Part shown: piece by piece, positions 36,401-48,774 of the stretch | How the letters are laid out: each line of letters opens with the position of its first letter | How positions within the stretch are numbered: the stretch's first letter is position 1 | From: Gymnothorax reevesii | Taxonomy: Eukaryota > Chordata > Actinopteri > Anguilliformes > Muraenidae | Reading direction: 5' to 3' | Length of the DNA stretch: 64,000 bases | NCBI GenBank assembly: GCA_029721435.1 | Contig: CM056583.1 | Coordinates: 52,803,620 to 52,867,619, forward strand | The notes under the pieces: model-generated | The model's input: only the letters and a program-made list of their open reading frames with translations | Told to the model about the DNA's origin: nothing | Databases searched by the model: none | Translations under genes and position numbers: made by a program

Positions 36401-39400
36401 TTTTTGCCTGAATTCCCGTTGGCGTCGGCGTTCCCATTTGTTTCCGGAGCATAACTCTGAAACTGTTCGACCGATTCTCACCAAATTTGATAGTGTCTCT
36501 CCATAACATGCAGATGTGTTTTTTGAGGGTTTGAACTGCTTTTGAATTTTATTTTTTCTGTTTCCATGGCAACAATTTGGACTTGGGCATATTGAAGGGT
36601 GGGACTCGTTTCCGGACCATAACTCTAAAATGTGAAATGGGGGAAGGGGGAGACATCTGTTTTTACATGTAAAAACCATTCTAGTCAGAGAGTGTTTTTT
36701 GGGGAGATTTCTCACTGAGCCAGTCCCTCGACGGGCCAGCTGATCGACGACCTCTTGTCCATTGGGGCATCGATGGCAGGAACTTCACGATCACCTCGTT
36801 GAAGTAATCCTTTTTGAAATTGAAAAAAGGTTTTTTGATCCTTGAATGAGTTCACGATACACGCAAAACACATTGAGCAAAGACATTGAAAAGGTATTGT
36901 TCTTAAAAGAATAGTTATAAATACATGTCTGGCCCAATTAAAAACCAATGTTTTTTTTTTCTAAAAAAATAGGCATTTCTTCAGCACAAGTTTCCTTGTA
37001 AACTAGTTTCCTGACTGGGCAGGGGTCATAAGAAGTCACTAGTTATCAAGGTGATTTGTCATGATAAATTATCCTACTAGTTATCAAGTGCTCTGTCCTA
37101 CATCATACTGCCGAAGAAAATAAACCCAGCCTGATGAACAAGATGGGTCATAATATTACGGTTCTGAGGGGCATAAAATTAATTGGTGATTATTCCCTCA
37201 ATGACGGAGACTTACATTGCCAGATGTCCTCTAGGTTCTCTGTTAAAGGGATATTTCAACATTTCAGCAAATGGCCTATTGCCATAATCCCTATAGTCAT
37301 ATGAGTAGGTGTATTACCTTTAGTTATCCGTGCCTGTTTTGAAATTTGGGGGGGAGAGATGTGAGCTGCTCAGCGAACATAACAAAATTGAACGGTACAG
37401 GTCCCCCGCTAAAACTCATCAAATACACAATCCAACAGTTCTAAAATGCTCTTGTGGACGAGTTGTGACCTGCAAATTCACCATGCTGTGAAATAATGTA
37501 TGTTTATGCAACATTATGACACATGAAGCAAATTACTCAAACTACTTTCTTATTCGGAACAGAGTATTGTTTTGAGTTCCAGAGTAGCTGCCGTAAATGT
37601 ACGCTTTTGAAATCACTCCGCCCAGCCGGTATGTCTGGAATGTAGTTCCCGTTATGAATTTGCCTTGAGAATAACTCTCTCACATAATTATACATTATTA
37701 TTTTTTCAGCATGGTGAAAGTGTGGACACTTGGTCACTAAAAAATTAGATATTTATCATGTCTATTAATGACAAATCGGAAGACTAGGGAAATGATAATT
37801 ACCCTAACCTGTGTTGTTTAAAAGGGAGAAAAAGTCACATGTTCAGAAATGCAATTTGAACAATATGGTTGACCATTTTTGTGTCGCCTGCGAAGCATAG
37901 CGGCACATAGGGATCACTTTGTCCGGCGTCTGTCTGTCTATCTGTCCGGTAGTCACACTTTCAGTTGGTAGTCACACTCCAAACTAAAGCTTCGCAGGCG
38001 ACACGTGTTCACCTGAACACTCTAGTCTTTAATTCAGTCTGTTAAAAAAATCTGTACCCCTTTTGCAAATGTTTGCGATGAAGCAGTTTTTATCTTGCAT
38101 CGTTTGCGGCTACACTTATTGCGGGCAGTGTGGCTAAAGAGGCTATGTGATCCATTTTAACATGAGAAATTAAGAAAAAACATCAGCTGTTTAAAATTGT
38201 GACTGCAGTTGTGATGGGAACAAAACCTAGCATACAGAGGGGGTCCCCAGGACTAACATTTGGAACCGTTGGTGTAAGCACATGCTTCACAGTGAATGGA
38301 GATGTGATATCCCCTTACACTTATTTGGCTATATTGCCTGATGTATTTTTCTAGTCACGGACCGTATATTGGACAGAGATCCCCGGGAGGAGATGCTAAA
38401 AGCGTTCAAGTTGTTTGATGATGACGACTCTGGAAAGATAAGCCTGAGAAACCTGCGGCGTGTTGCCAGGGAGCTGGGAGAGAACATGAGCGATGAGGAA
38501 CTGCGTGCGATGATTGACGAATTTGACACTGATGGAGATGGGGAAAGTAAGTCCATGAGGATTTTGTGACCCTTATCCATTTCTTTACATATTAATTTCC
38601 CTTTCTTGGTTTATGCTTATTCCTGACCACAGTGTACTGTTCTCATTGAGGACACTGAGCCAGTGGCGGAAGTGTGTGGGCATGGGCCTGGCTGCAAGAA
38701 ATATTTTCCGACCCTGCAGCCCGCTCGTTCACAAAATATCCACCTGATCGAATCCTGTTACTTTCCAAACTTTAACGCACCCACTTATAGCAATATACTG
38801 GCAAAATATAAAGGCATCACTTGTGTTTTAGGAAAGTCAAAGTGTAGATGAAATTTTTGATTCCCTTTCTTGAGTGATATAAATAGCCCAATGTAGCTTC
38901 CCTCAATCTTACGCTGCAGATTAAATTGGCAGCCATCTAATAAAAATGAATGCAAGATTACTACAGTTGCTATCATTGTTGACATTTATTATGGACCTTA
39001 ACAATGTTGAACAATTATAAAGCAATTCACAACTAGAGGCACTCCTAGAGTGCAAACCTCTGCCAAGGCAGCACAGTCCAAATCTTGGCGAGAAAGAGTA
39101 AAGTTTTACCGCGTGTCATACGATTTCAAGCAGCCATATTGATTGACTTAATGCGGTGAAAATCAATAGGGTCCATCCCTGATGTAATAGTAACCCACCC
39201 TCAAAAATTCACAGATAACCGTTCATGACTTTTTGAGTCATCTTGTTCACAAACAAACAAACGGCTCCGTTCACATAACCTCCAGCCAGCCTAGTTTGGC
39301 GGAGGTGATTATTTATTTAATCACACAATAATATCTTGTAATATTAGCTGACATTACTTTCATTAGAATTTATTTGCTGGCTTGCTTGCTCTATTTGTGT

Positions 39401-40457
39401 AGCTTAATATGCCACGCTTTAATTGTCCCTGCTGAGATGACCGTTTCAAAGAGTGAACCAAACAAAGCAACTGCGAAATGCGTTGTTTGCTCCTAGTAAA
39501 GCTCTGCTAATGATGATCAGTGTGCTGGGACTTTTTTTGGTTTTGTACATCGACTGTTATAACGTTTAGAATTTTTCGAAGAACCATCCAGATTTGATGT
39601 TTTCAGACCCATTCAGATTTAATTAGTACAACTCCTATAGTTTTCAGCATTTAATGCATTTTTGTTAATGTAAGATTTCCAATTCAGTGTTCACTCTTTG
39701 TTCAAGAACTTGCTGGGTGCAACATTCTGAAGGATGAACTTGACTTCTGGGGGTCCACAGTATTTTTTTTCTTAGGTCCTGGCTATTTTATTCCCACAAT
39801 TTGAAGCAAAGAGGCTCTGAGTTTGAAATGAGGTCTTAAATTACATCTCCAGGTACACCTCCAGTTGATTTGAATGGTTTCAGTTGGCATATTAGAAGGT
39901 TTTAAATCCATTGCGGGACCAGCTCTTGGCATAGGCGATATAAGCGGGTGCCAAATCCTAATCTCACTTGGGGCACCAAATTGGCTAGAGTTGGCCCTGA
40001 GCCATTACATCTTTTTATGGTCATTTCCAAGCTGCTTAAAGACTGCAAATGGAAGGGTGGGGTGAGGGAAAAATTGATACCGTGTAATATTTCAGTTTTT
40101 TGTGTGGTGATATTGTATCAATCCAGATACCCTAAGTATCATTGATCAACTTTGGTGTCTGGCTGCTGAGTACTGGTATATCATCACAGCAGTATCCCAG
40201 TATTTTGTGTAAAACCTTCCCACAATAGTAGATGATGCTACCTCACCAAAGGAGGGGGCAATACACAATAATGCCGGAGATTCTGGAATGATATGCGATG
40301 GGCAGGTGTCCCTATACTTTTGACAATGTCATGGAACTTGAAAAATGAATCTAAATAAAAATAGACTCATTTGAAATTCCTTATGTATCACTTTTTACCA
40401 TTTATTTCAGTAAGCCAAGAGGAGTTCATCTCCATAATGACTGGGGATGACTCTTAG
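30459..40457 (+). CDS. CETN3: Centrin-3
   Basis: Five coding exons: 30459-30475, 31386-31521, 31821-31935, 38355-38546, 40411-40457. All junctions are GT-AG with consistent phases, giving 168 aa (human is 167). The protein begins MSLSLR and has the basic [10 protein letters not shown] stretch at 13-22, then four EF-hands. Loop 1 (38-49, [12 protein letters not shown]) and loop 4 (147-158) have the full set of acidic ligands. Loop 2 (74-85) and loop 3 (111-122, position 12 is Asn) are degenerate and probably bind calcium weakly or not at all. It ends [12 protein letters not shown]. Centrin-3 is a calcium-binding protein of centrioles, and a pool of vertebrate centrin-3 is also reported with the nuclear-pore TREX-2 complex. 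Intron 3 is 6.4 kb and full of hAT-type elements. A poly(A) signal AATAAA lies at 40931-40936. Confidence 0.96.
30476..31385 (+). other. CETN3 intron 1
   Basis: Donor GTATGT, acceptor TCTGTTCAG. No further gene or named repeat seen in this 910-bp intron. Confidence 0.7.
31936..32464 (+). other. CETN3 intron 3, proximal part
   Basis: A hAT-type end (CCAGTGGTTCCCAATGTGGG) lies at about 32066-32085. It could pair with the reversed end at 38190-38275 or be an independent fragment. Nothing else can be assigned. Confidence 0.4.
33172..35722 (-). mobile_element. Inner hAT transposon carrying a decayed transposase
   Basis: The left end CAGGGGTGGCCAGCC and the right end GGTTGGCCACTCC are imperfect inverted repeats. 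AGAGCCACATC near the left and AGAGCCGCACC near the right extend the symmetry. It encloses the minus-strand transposase relic described separately. No convincing 8-bp duplication remains. A pyrimidine-rich tract occupies about 33355-33520. Confidence 0.65.
33640..35475 (-). pseudogene. hAT-family transposase relic (GTF2IRD2/ZBED-like)
   Basis: Consecutive minus-strand frames encode one protein in pieces: a BED-like zinc finger with [20 protein letters not shown] (about 35355-35295), FGVALDES (about 34915, with the conserved Asp), [44 protein letters not shown] (about 34440-34380), [19 protein letters not shown] and, at the end, the dimerisation region [20 protein letters not shown] (about 33820-33760). 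The order and motifs match the hAT lineage that gave the GTF2IRD2- and ZBED-type host genes. It has at least four frameshifts or stops, including one at a T-run (A-run on the plus strand) near 35380, so it is not functional. Confidence 0.85.
35791..37880 (+). other. CETN3 intron 3, distal part; poly-G tract
   Basis: A run of 17 or more G, interrupted once, lies at about 36374-36393. The stretch 36410-36640 (two GTTTCCGGA-CATAACTCT phrases) looks repetitive. No gene is recognised. Confidence 0.45.
37881..38004. mobile_element. Short foldback element (124 bp)
   Basis: Perfect 16-bp inverted ends: GTGTCGCCTGCGAAGC (37881-37896) and GCTTCGCAGGCGACAC (37989-38004). The core has GTCTGTCTGTCTATCTGTCC and two copies of GTAGTCACACT. 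No coding capacity. Confidence 0.75.
38190..38275 (-). repeat. End fragment of a hAT-type MITE
   Basis: Reversed it reads GGTTCCAAATGTTAGTCCTG, then GGGGACCCCCTCTGTATGC and GGTTTTGTTCCCATCACAAC, the same family as 2956-3677. It lies just before CETN3 exon 4. Confidence 0.5.
38547..40410 (+). other. CETN3 intron 4 with one MITE-like repeat
   Basis: Donor GTAAGT, acceptor TTTATTTCAG. Apart from the repeat at 39036-39310, nothing could be named. Confidence 0.6.
39036..39310. repeat. MITE-like repeat, copy 2 (long)
   Basis: Ends AGTGCAAACCTCTGCCA and TTGGCGGAGGTGA are imperfect inverted repeats of the kind seen at 30036-30183. CACAAACAAACAAACGGC sits near the right, and TTTTTGAGTCAT recalls TTTTTGAGTTAT of copy 1. 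It is about 275 bp long; the shorter copy may be an internal deletion derivative. Confidence 0.5.
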
Positions 40458-40930
40458 AAGAGGAACAATTGAAGACTGTTTGAGAAAAATGGACTTATGT
40501 GCAGGTTTATTAACCTGACAGGATGTCTGTACATTGTATTTGTCAACATGATGTTTTCAAGCTTTTCACAAGTTTTCTGTTGAACTTATGTCTGACAATG
40601 TGAATACAAAACTTGGACCAAAATGTGTTTAAAATTTTTTCAATACTGAATTTTTTTTTTTTTTAAATGAATGTACAGTGTTTATTTTGTGTGAAATTGT
40701 GTAAATATTTAAATTTAAATCATATGCATCGTGAATTTTAGTTTGATATCGGGCAAACTTACAAATTCTATTGTGTCCCCTGCTATGCAAATTATTTTGG
40801 CTTGATGATATATTGTGATTTGGTCTGGATAGTGATTGATCTTCAACTTCTTGATGTTGATCATTTTTAAAGAAGTTAATATTTTATTACATTTTATACT
40901 TTTGCGAGGTGTTGTGATGTATTTGTGTAT

Positions 40931-40936
40931 AATAAA
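40931..40936 (+). terminator. CETN3 poly(A) signal AATAAA
   Basis: This is the first AATAAA after the CETN3 stop at 40457, about 475 bp downstream, in AT-rich 3' UTR-like sequence. The cleavage site is not determined. Confidence 0.6.
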
Positions 40937-40959
40937 TACTTTTTTCCTCATCTCTTATT

Positions 40960-42233
40960 CCAATGACATGCGGCTGTGAGAGAGGATTTTTCCCAAAACT
41001 AGATGTCACTCTCATTTGAATATTTGTTAGATTGCCTCTGGTGTTGTTGGAGTGGTTGTGTCTTGCAAAATTAAAATGGTTGGTGTGGTGGGGAGGTGCG
41101 GATTGTGTACAAATCTTGTGGGACATGCCAATCTTGATCTGTACCACCCTTTTATCCACAGGGAGAATATTTTGCTTTTAAAAGTGACTTCAAGGAAGTA
41201 GATTGGATATCTGAAATGACTTGATTTTGCTGATATTCAGGGGGCTAGAGATCAATCGGCCGTATTCATCATTTTAAAAACACCAACAGTTCTGAACATT
41301 TTGGATGATTTCTTGCCGACATACTGCCTGATGAAAAATGCCATGAAATTGTAAAACATTTTGCGTTAAACTTTTAATTATTTCATCTGGAGCAAAATGA
41401 AACCTCGACGGACTATGGCAAATCCTCAAATGGCTGGCTCTCATGAAGGCTTTGTTGTACCAAATGTGAGACTGTCAACTGGCAGTGCACTTCTGGGTGA
41501 CTGGAGATTGGCTCAAGACCCAGCCTCAGTTTGGCTTTATATTGAATCCTCTCATTCCAAATGCCCTTTCTAAAATCTTATTTGTGAATAACGTTAAGTC
41601 TTACAAGTAGAACTAAGATCAAATCAAACCCTATTTAAGTGCAGTCAAAGCCTGGTCGTTTAACCACTCTAAAGAGGGCCGTGCTCAGTCCACAACCCCA
41701 ATTACTCATATTGTATTTGGACCAGACTTCCAGCCGGGCTGTTGAGACTGGAAATGAAAAAAAATGAGACCATCTAGTGTTCGATCAATTCAGTGGCCAG
41801 GCTTTACTATCCTTTCATTAGCTGCAGCACTAATATGGCTTATAGACTTGAGTGTTTTTCGATATTTACAAATCAGACCCTTCATCACCAAAGATACTGC
41901 CTTAAAAATCACCTCTTTGCAATAATCTGCCACCTCACACGAGGAAAGGGCCTTGTCTTTGCTTGTATTCATGAAACGCAGTAGTTTGTTTTGGAGCTCC
42001 ATGTTCTGGTTCTTCTCTTTCTTCTTCAGTCAGTAAGTAAGCTTGGGAGAGAGAACTGGGGGTTCACTGTTGATGACCAAGATTGGCAGGAAGCATTCTT
42101 AAAAAAACGCCCCAAAAGCGGTAGAGTTGGCAACAACCCTGTGAACTCCATGCGCTGGAGGTGTTCCGCTTTACGTGATGGCGATGGTGGACACACTCGT
42201 TACTGAGTGCTGTGAACTCTGCCTGCTGACCCC
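40960..42233. other. Intergenic, no gene recognised
   Basis: Only unsupported short frames. Nothing could be named. Confidence 0.5.
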
Positions 42234-43783
42234 TGTTGGGTTCAGGTTGTGATAACTCACGAATAGTGAACAGTATGTAAAACCCCAAAAGAAGCAATAA
42301 CCAAAAGGCGGATATTGCCCGGGTTGAAGGCCTTACGTGTTCTTTTAGTCTAACTTTAATTTGAGCATTCTTCTGGCTGGTGTGAATCACAATATAATGG
42401 ATATTTTTCACCGTACGAGGACGGGGCATGAAAGCGCAATGATTACGATTTATCTGACTCCATATAACAGTTAGAATACAAAATTTAGCAATAATCTCGT
42501 TAGAAATCTGACTCCAAATTAGAATTAGAATTGATAATTTAGGGAACACCTGCGTGAATCTCGAAACAATGATAACAGTAACTTAAACTCTAAGGACAAA
42601 CATGACGTGACTATACCTTGAATTCCAAACAGATAACCACCGCCGCTACATTAATGTTCCTGGGCATTAACACCATGTTCGAATCCTAGGTTCGTTGGTT
42701 AGGTTAGAGGTTGAAGTCAACCAGCACTGCAACAGCCTCTTTTGGCTTGAATTACAGTGAACCCAGACTCACTCCACACTTGGGCTATGAATCCGTATAT
42801 TGGTAGATCCTGGCTGCCTAAATCAACTTAACCAACCGATTCCCACACCGGGCCGCTGGCCAGTCGTTCCTCAGTGGGGCTAAACTATTCCCCTAGGTAT
42901 TCGCCGAGACGGGGCTAAGAAGAATAAAAAGATTAAAAGATACGAGACCACGCAAGCTAGAAAAGGAATAACAATAATTTAATTCACCAGGTAGGCACAA
43001 CTTGAATCAAAGAAATAAATGATAAGCCAATTACCGTTACATATAATTTAGAAGGATTTAGAGTATTTTCATACCTGGAAAAGATGAATGACCACGTGGA
43101 GCTATAAGTCGCTCCACGTGGTCGGGGAGAACTCAAATATTCCCCCGCTCCGCAGAGCAAGGCAACAGGTGACTTACCCCAAGAAGAGACAGAAAAAGAA
43201 GACCGCCCCCCTCAGGATCTCGTACCTTTAAAGGCTCCAAACCACACCTCTGAACAAGGTAGAGGGAAGGTTGGCCGAATCAGAGTTTTACTGGCCTAGG
43301 TGATAAGATAATTTGCACAGGGAGACTAGGGTAGTTGCTTGAATGAATCTTACAAACGAACCATACTTCCAAGGGAAATGAAACATATTCCATTCAACTC
43401 CTTTGACTCCCCCGAGAATAAAGAGACCAAACATGATATGAATATGTATTAAAATGATGCAGTTGTCATGGAAAAGCCTTAAGATGGAATATTATAGCCC
43501 AATTGCGTTATCAATATATAACAGGTTCCTTCCTAAGATATTGAACAGAAATATATTATGAATTTGATAGAGGTTAAGATCGTTTTAAGCAGCTTAAAAG
43601 TAACTGATCCTGACTTTAATTGAGAAGAAGTCTGTGAGTTTCAGAGGGCCAGAGCAAATGGCTCCAAACCCCCTGCTGGGCAGAACAAAGGAGATTCGAG
43701 GCAGGCAACAGAGCATCCAGGTCGTATAAGCTTGCTGTTAAATCAACCAAATTTTACACATGGAATGTGCCTGTGTTCCAACA
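42234..43783 (-). mobile_element. Possible long solo LTR (about 1.55 kb)
   Basis: The segment is bounded by TGTTGG (42234) and CCAACA (43783), a perfect 6-bp TG...CA end pair. Its interior is non-coding with unusual composition, as in long retroviral-type LTRs. There is a TATA-like TTATAG on the minus strand in a hairpin loop near 43105. The flanking bases do not form a duplication, so one or both borders could be wrong. Confidence 0.35.
43090..43123. repeat. Perfect 13-bp inverted repeat containing paired E-boxes
   Basis: GACCACGTGGAGC (43090-43102) and GCTCCACGTGGTC (43111-43123) with an 8-nt loop TATAAGTC. Each arm holds CACGTG, the canonical bHLH E-box. It lies within the possible solo LTR. 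Confidence 0.85.
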
Positions 43784-45479
43784 ATATGAATTGACACGTA
43801 TTTTGAGTAAAATCCAGCCAAATCAAACTTTCAGGTTCTACAAGTAAATTGTTAGTCAAGTTTCTATTGCTTGAATAGGCAAGAATAAAATAATTGTTTT
43901 GTCGAAATATTTCCCGATTGATATAAAATAATTCGAAAAAAAATCACTTTGTGCATTTATATTTTTGTTCAGTGTATATTCAGCATGCTTGTTTGCTGTT
44001 ATATTAAAAAACAAAACACAACACTCAATATGCAAAAAAAGACAGCAGTTATAATCCATACAACACCACAATGGTAATGCCATTTCAGCAAAGATTTAAC
44101 GATTAAATAAAAAGGTGCATTTTGGACGTCTTAAAAACTAGAATATTTTAGGAACCACCACCAGTTGGAAAAGATAACGAAATGGAGATTCTGGCTTCAT
44201 TGGGCCCATGAAAGCAGCTGTGCGATGTAGTGTAGATCAAGGATATCCCATAATTGCTGCCAAAATCTCTCTTTCTCCAGCTGGTCTAGTAATAAGTATG
44301 CAGTTAATGAAGTAAATAAATCCCTGAACAGATCATAGCACTGGCTTTCAGGGTAAGGATAATAAACTCCTGGACCACAAATACTCCTCATCTGAACATG
44401 AAATATTACATTATCCACTTTATATAAGCCAAATAAGATTGCTATCCAGGTGGCTCCCCAAACTCCCTCAGCCTTGAAAATGGTGCACTTTCAATTCATA
44501 AAATAATCATACTTTTTATGCAAATCAACTTTGTACTCAACAAGTTCAATATGAATGGATGATTTTCTGGTCAAATTTGGCATGACTTTATCAATATAGG
44601 TGGAGCTGGACATCAATGGTCACCACTGACCTCCAAACCACAACCACATTCCAGAATGATCCAGAACTCACTGGATGCAAGAATTGAAGCTGTAAATTGA
44701 TATAGATAATATATTTCTTGTCTTTATCCAGGATAGACACACAATATTAGATGTAAGGACTCCATTACAGCTTGCTAGTTGCCATGATTTGGTTGATAGT
44801 CTTATCCTATTTAAAACAAACAGTTCATTCTTACAAATGAGAGTTCCTTTGATATATTGATCTCTGGATCAATGTTACCGGTCTCGAAAGTTCAAAATTT
44901 TTTTTACAGGATTTATACAACTACATAGCGCAACTTTCTACAAAAAATTTTAGGTGGGCAAGAATGGGAACCTACTGAAGTAAGCAAAAGAAAAATAAGA
45001 TTTCTATGAAATTTTGTGATAAAATTGACAAATTCTTGAGTAAATCATCTATAACTTTTTTGTTGTGGGGTTTCTGGGTTTGCATTTGGTATCAAAATAT
45101 GCAGAATATCTTGCTGAAACTAATAAACTAATAATTGAACATATTTGGACTTGGTAGCATGCTCAAAAATGAACTTTTTTGAGCATTGTCTCATAAAAGT
45201 AGAGCATGTACTAAGTGGGCCATAGTTAACTTCCTGTATGCAAATCAGGCATATAAAACTTGTTTCCTGTGGAGTTACTAGATGTGATTCATAATATCAA
45301 AAGCTTGTTCTGATCGGGCTGGGGGCATTTTTCCCTATGCCGTGAAAGACCTTCTTTTTGTAACGCGACGCATCGACGCGTGTATTTCCGTGAGATTCCA
45401 ATAGGGGAGATAAAGCAGATAATGCACCATACACTGTGTTCAACACACCAAAAGAAACAAGATCAGTCAGAGAGAGCAA
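43784..45479. other. Intergenic, no gene recognised
   Basis: AT-rich. About 45297-45479 (GCTTGTTCTGATCGGGCTGG onward) reads like an unknown dispersed repeat leading into the inverted-repeat element at 45480. Confidence 0.45.
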
Positions 45480-45715
45480 TATACGCCCGTCACGCAACAG
45501 TTTGCATAAAAGGGTTAATTTTGAGAAAAAGGGCGATCCAATCAGGCTGATTTCTGAACTCATCAAAGTTCCACCTAATATGGTCATGCTGTGTGAATTT
45601 GGATGAAATCGATTGAGAATTGGCGGAGTTATTGTGAACACGAGCAACGGACAGACGTGCAGACAGACATCATGATTCCATAATACGTCCCGTCTGGTCT
45701 TACGACGGGCGTATA
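45480..45715. mobile_element. Short inverted-repeat element (236 bp)
   Basis: Perfect 12-bp inverted ends TATACGCCCGTC (45480-45491) and GACGGGCGTATA (45704-45715). No coding capacity. It may be one end of a longer repeat starting near 45297. Confidence 0.5.
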
Positions 45716-45885
45716 AAAAGGAGGAGGAGAGGGAGAGGACTTTGCTGCCCCCTATTGCATGAGCAGTGTACTGCTTTTTAACGAGGCACAGCGCAGCAAG
45801 GGACGCGCGTTCAGGCTTCTCTGTGAATGTAATGGAGCGGACCTGTGTCGGTGTTCGCTCGCATACCTTGCGTGGAGTATGAACA

Positions 45886-46304
45886 GGTGTTCTGACAAAT
45901 TTTGCTACCCATCAAAATATGCTACCTCGCGGTTCTGCGCTTGCGCAAACCTAAAATCTCGGGCTGTTTCCTCGCTCTTATCTTAAGTATCTTCAAAAAT
46001 CATAAAATAAGATTTATTTTCAGGGTGTATTTCGACATGTAAGCGTACATATATTTGCATGTACACGCTGGGGTTTCCTGAAAATGCAGAAATTAGACGA
46101 TAATGACGTATATGGGGATATATCTTCAAACAAACTTATCCAACTCGTTACAATATACGCGTATGTTATAAAAAGCTAACAAATAACAAAGTTACTACTG
46201 TAAACTGATTCAAATGGCGATATCAAGGCGAAAACAAGGACTTTACGATCGCTTTGCATGAAGGTAGCATTTTTTGACAAGGTAGCAAAATTTGTCAGAA
46301 CACC
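45886..46304. mobile_element. MITE (419 bp) with 24-bp perfect terminal inverted repeats
   Basis: The 24 bases at 45886-45909 (starting GGTGTTCTGAC) are the exact reverse complement of 46281-46304 (ending GTCAGAACACC). Weaker symmetry continues inward with a second ATGCTACCT / AGGTAGCAT pair. Superfamily not identified; no clear target duplication. Confidence 0.8.
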
Positions 46305-47082
46305 GGCCATAAGTCTGCACCCCAAGCGGACTCTGGAAGTCCGCAGAAAGTCCGCTTGAGGGCCCTTGGTGACTGGATCAATTACGGATTTGGACAGCCC
46401 TCAGCACTCCCAGACTTCTCGTGAACGCGCCCGCGAGTCTGCTAGTACGGAGAAGTGCGGACATTTGGATACATACTACGTCAGTCCAGCAGATGGAATA
46501 ACGTGCCGACCCCTAAAAATGCAGCCTTCACAGGATGCAGCTTAGGCTCGGAGATTCACCCGATATCTTCTTTTTTTACCATTATGTCGGAACGGGTTGT
46601 ACTCTGCTTGTGCTACACGGACTAAAATAATTGTTGGACTTCCTGGAAATTATGTGGCGAGGGTTCAGAGGTTGCGAAGGCAAGCGTGGATCGTGTGAAT
46701 TAGTGACTTTAAAATAAATTGAAGCTTGGAATTTGTCTGATAGCTTGTTTACGTGCGTCGGTCATCTAAGGACTATCCCCGTGTTTGATCTCGAAGTACG
46801 ATGTCTTTACAATCGTTTGTTTAGCTTGGTGTCTTCTGATCATGACAGCCAAAATTATTAGTTGGCTAGGTTAGCTAGCTAGCATCAGAAAACTTGCTTT
46901 GTGCTGGTTTTGTTCGCTTTATCAGGCAAAACCGTTGAATAACCAACACTAAATCTCTAATGTTACGTTATATCGTGTCGGTCACTTCAATAAGCATTTT
47001 TACTGTAAGCAAAATATTGTGTTGTCTCAATTGAAGTTCGTGAACTGTGTTGATGTGATCAAGTCTAATTTTACCGTATAGC
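46305..47082 (+). promoter_or_regulatory. CpG-containing region upstream of ZCCHC9; probable promoter
   Basis: This is the only CpG-rich stretch before ZCCHC9. It holds a 10-bp inverted repeat (CAAGCGGACT 46323-46332, AGTCCGCTTG 46349-46358) with a third AAGTCCGC copy in the loop, and a partial copy of the 19749-19803 repeat end at about 46508-46562. A non-coding first exon is expected here because the first coding exon starts right after a splice acceptor, but I could not fix its donor. Confidence 0.35.
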
Positions 47083-48692
<1,610 letters not shown>

Positions 48693-48774
48693 GATAGCTA
48701 AGTTGATCTCATTTGTAGGATGTTGTGTTTTGAAATGCAATAGATGTAACGTTTTCGTGTCCTATAGTTTGACG

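Noticed and set aside
36269..36715. Minus-strand 148-aa frame with a proline run
   Set aside because: The proline run is just the poly-G tract read in reverse; no domain.
32066..38275. One giant hAT element spanning 32066 to 38275
   Set aside because: The two ends share only a short family phrase and CETN3 exon 4 lies just outside; independent fragments are simpler.
42064..42549. Minus-strand 161-aa frame
   Set aside because: It crosses the border of the possible LTR and has no recognisable domain.
48703..48774. Upstream in-frame ATG giving a 164-aa frame for ZCCHC9 exon 1
   Set aside because: A splice acceptor ends at 48767 and the protein start MTRWAR at 48775 matches the human protein.
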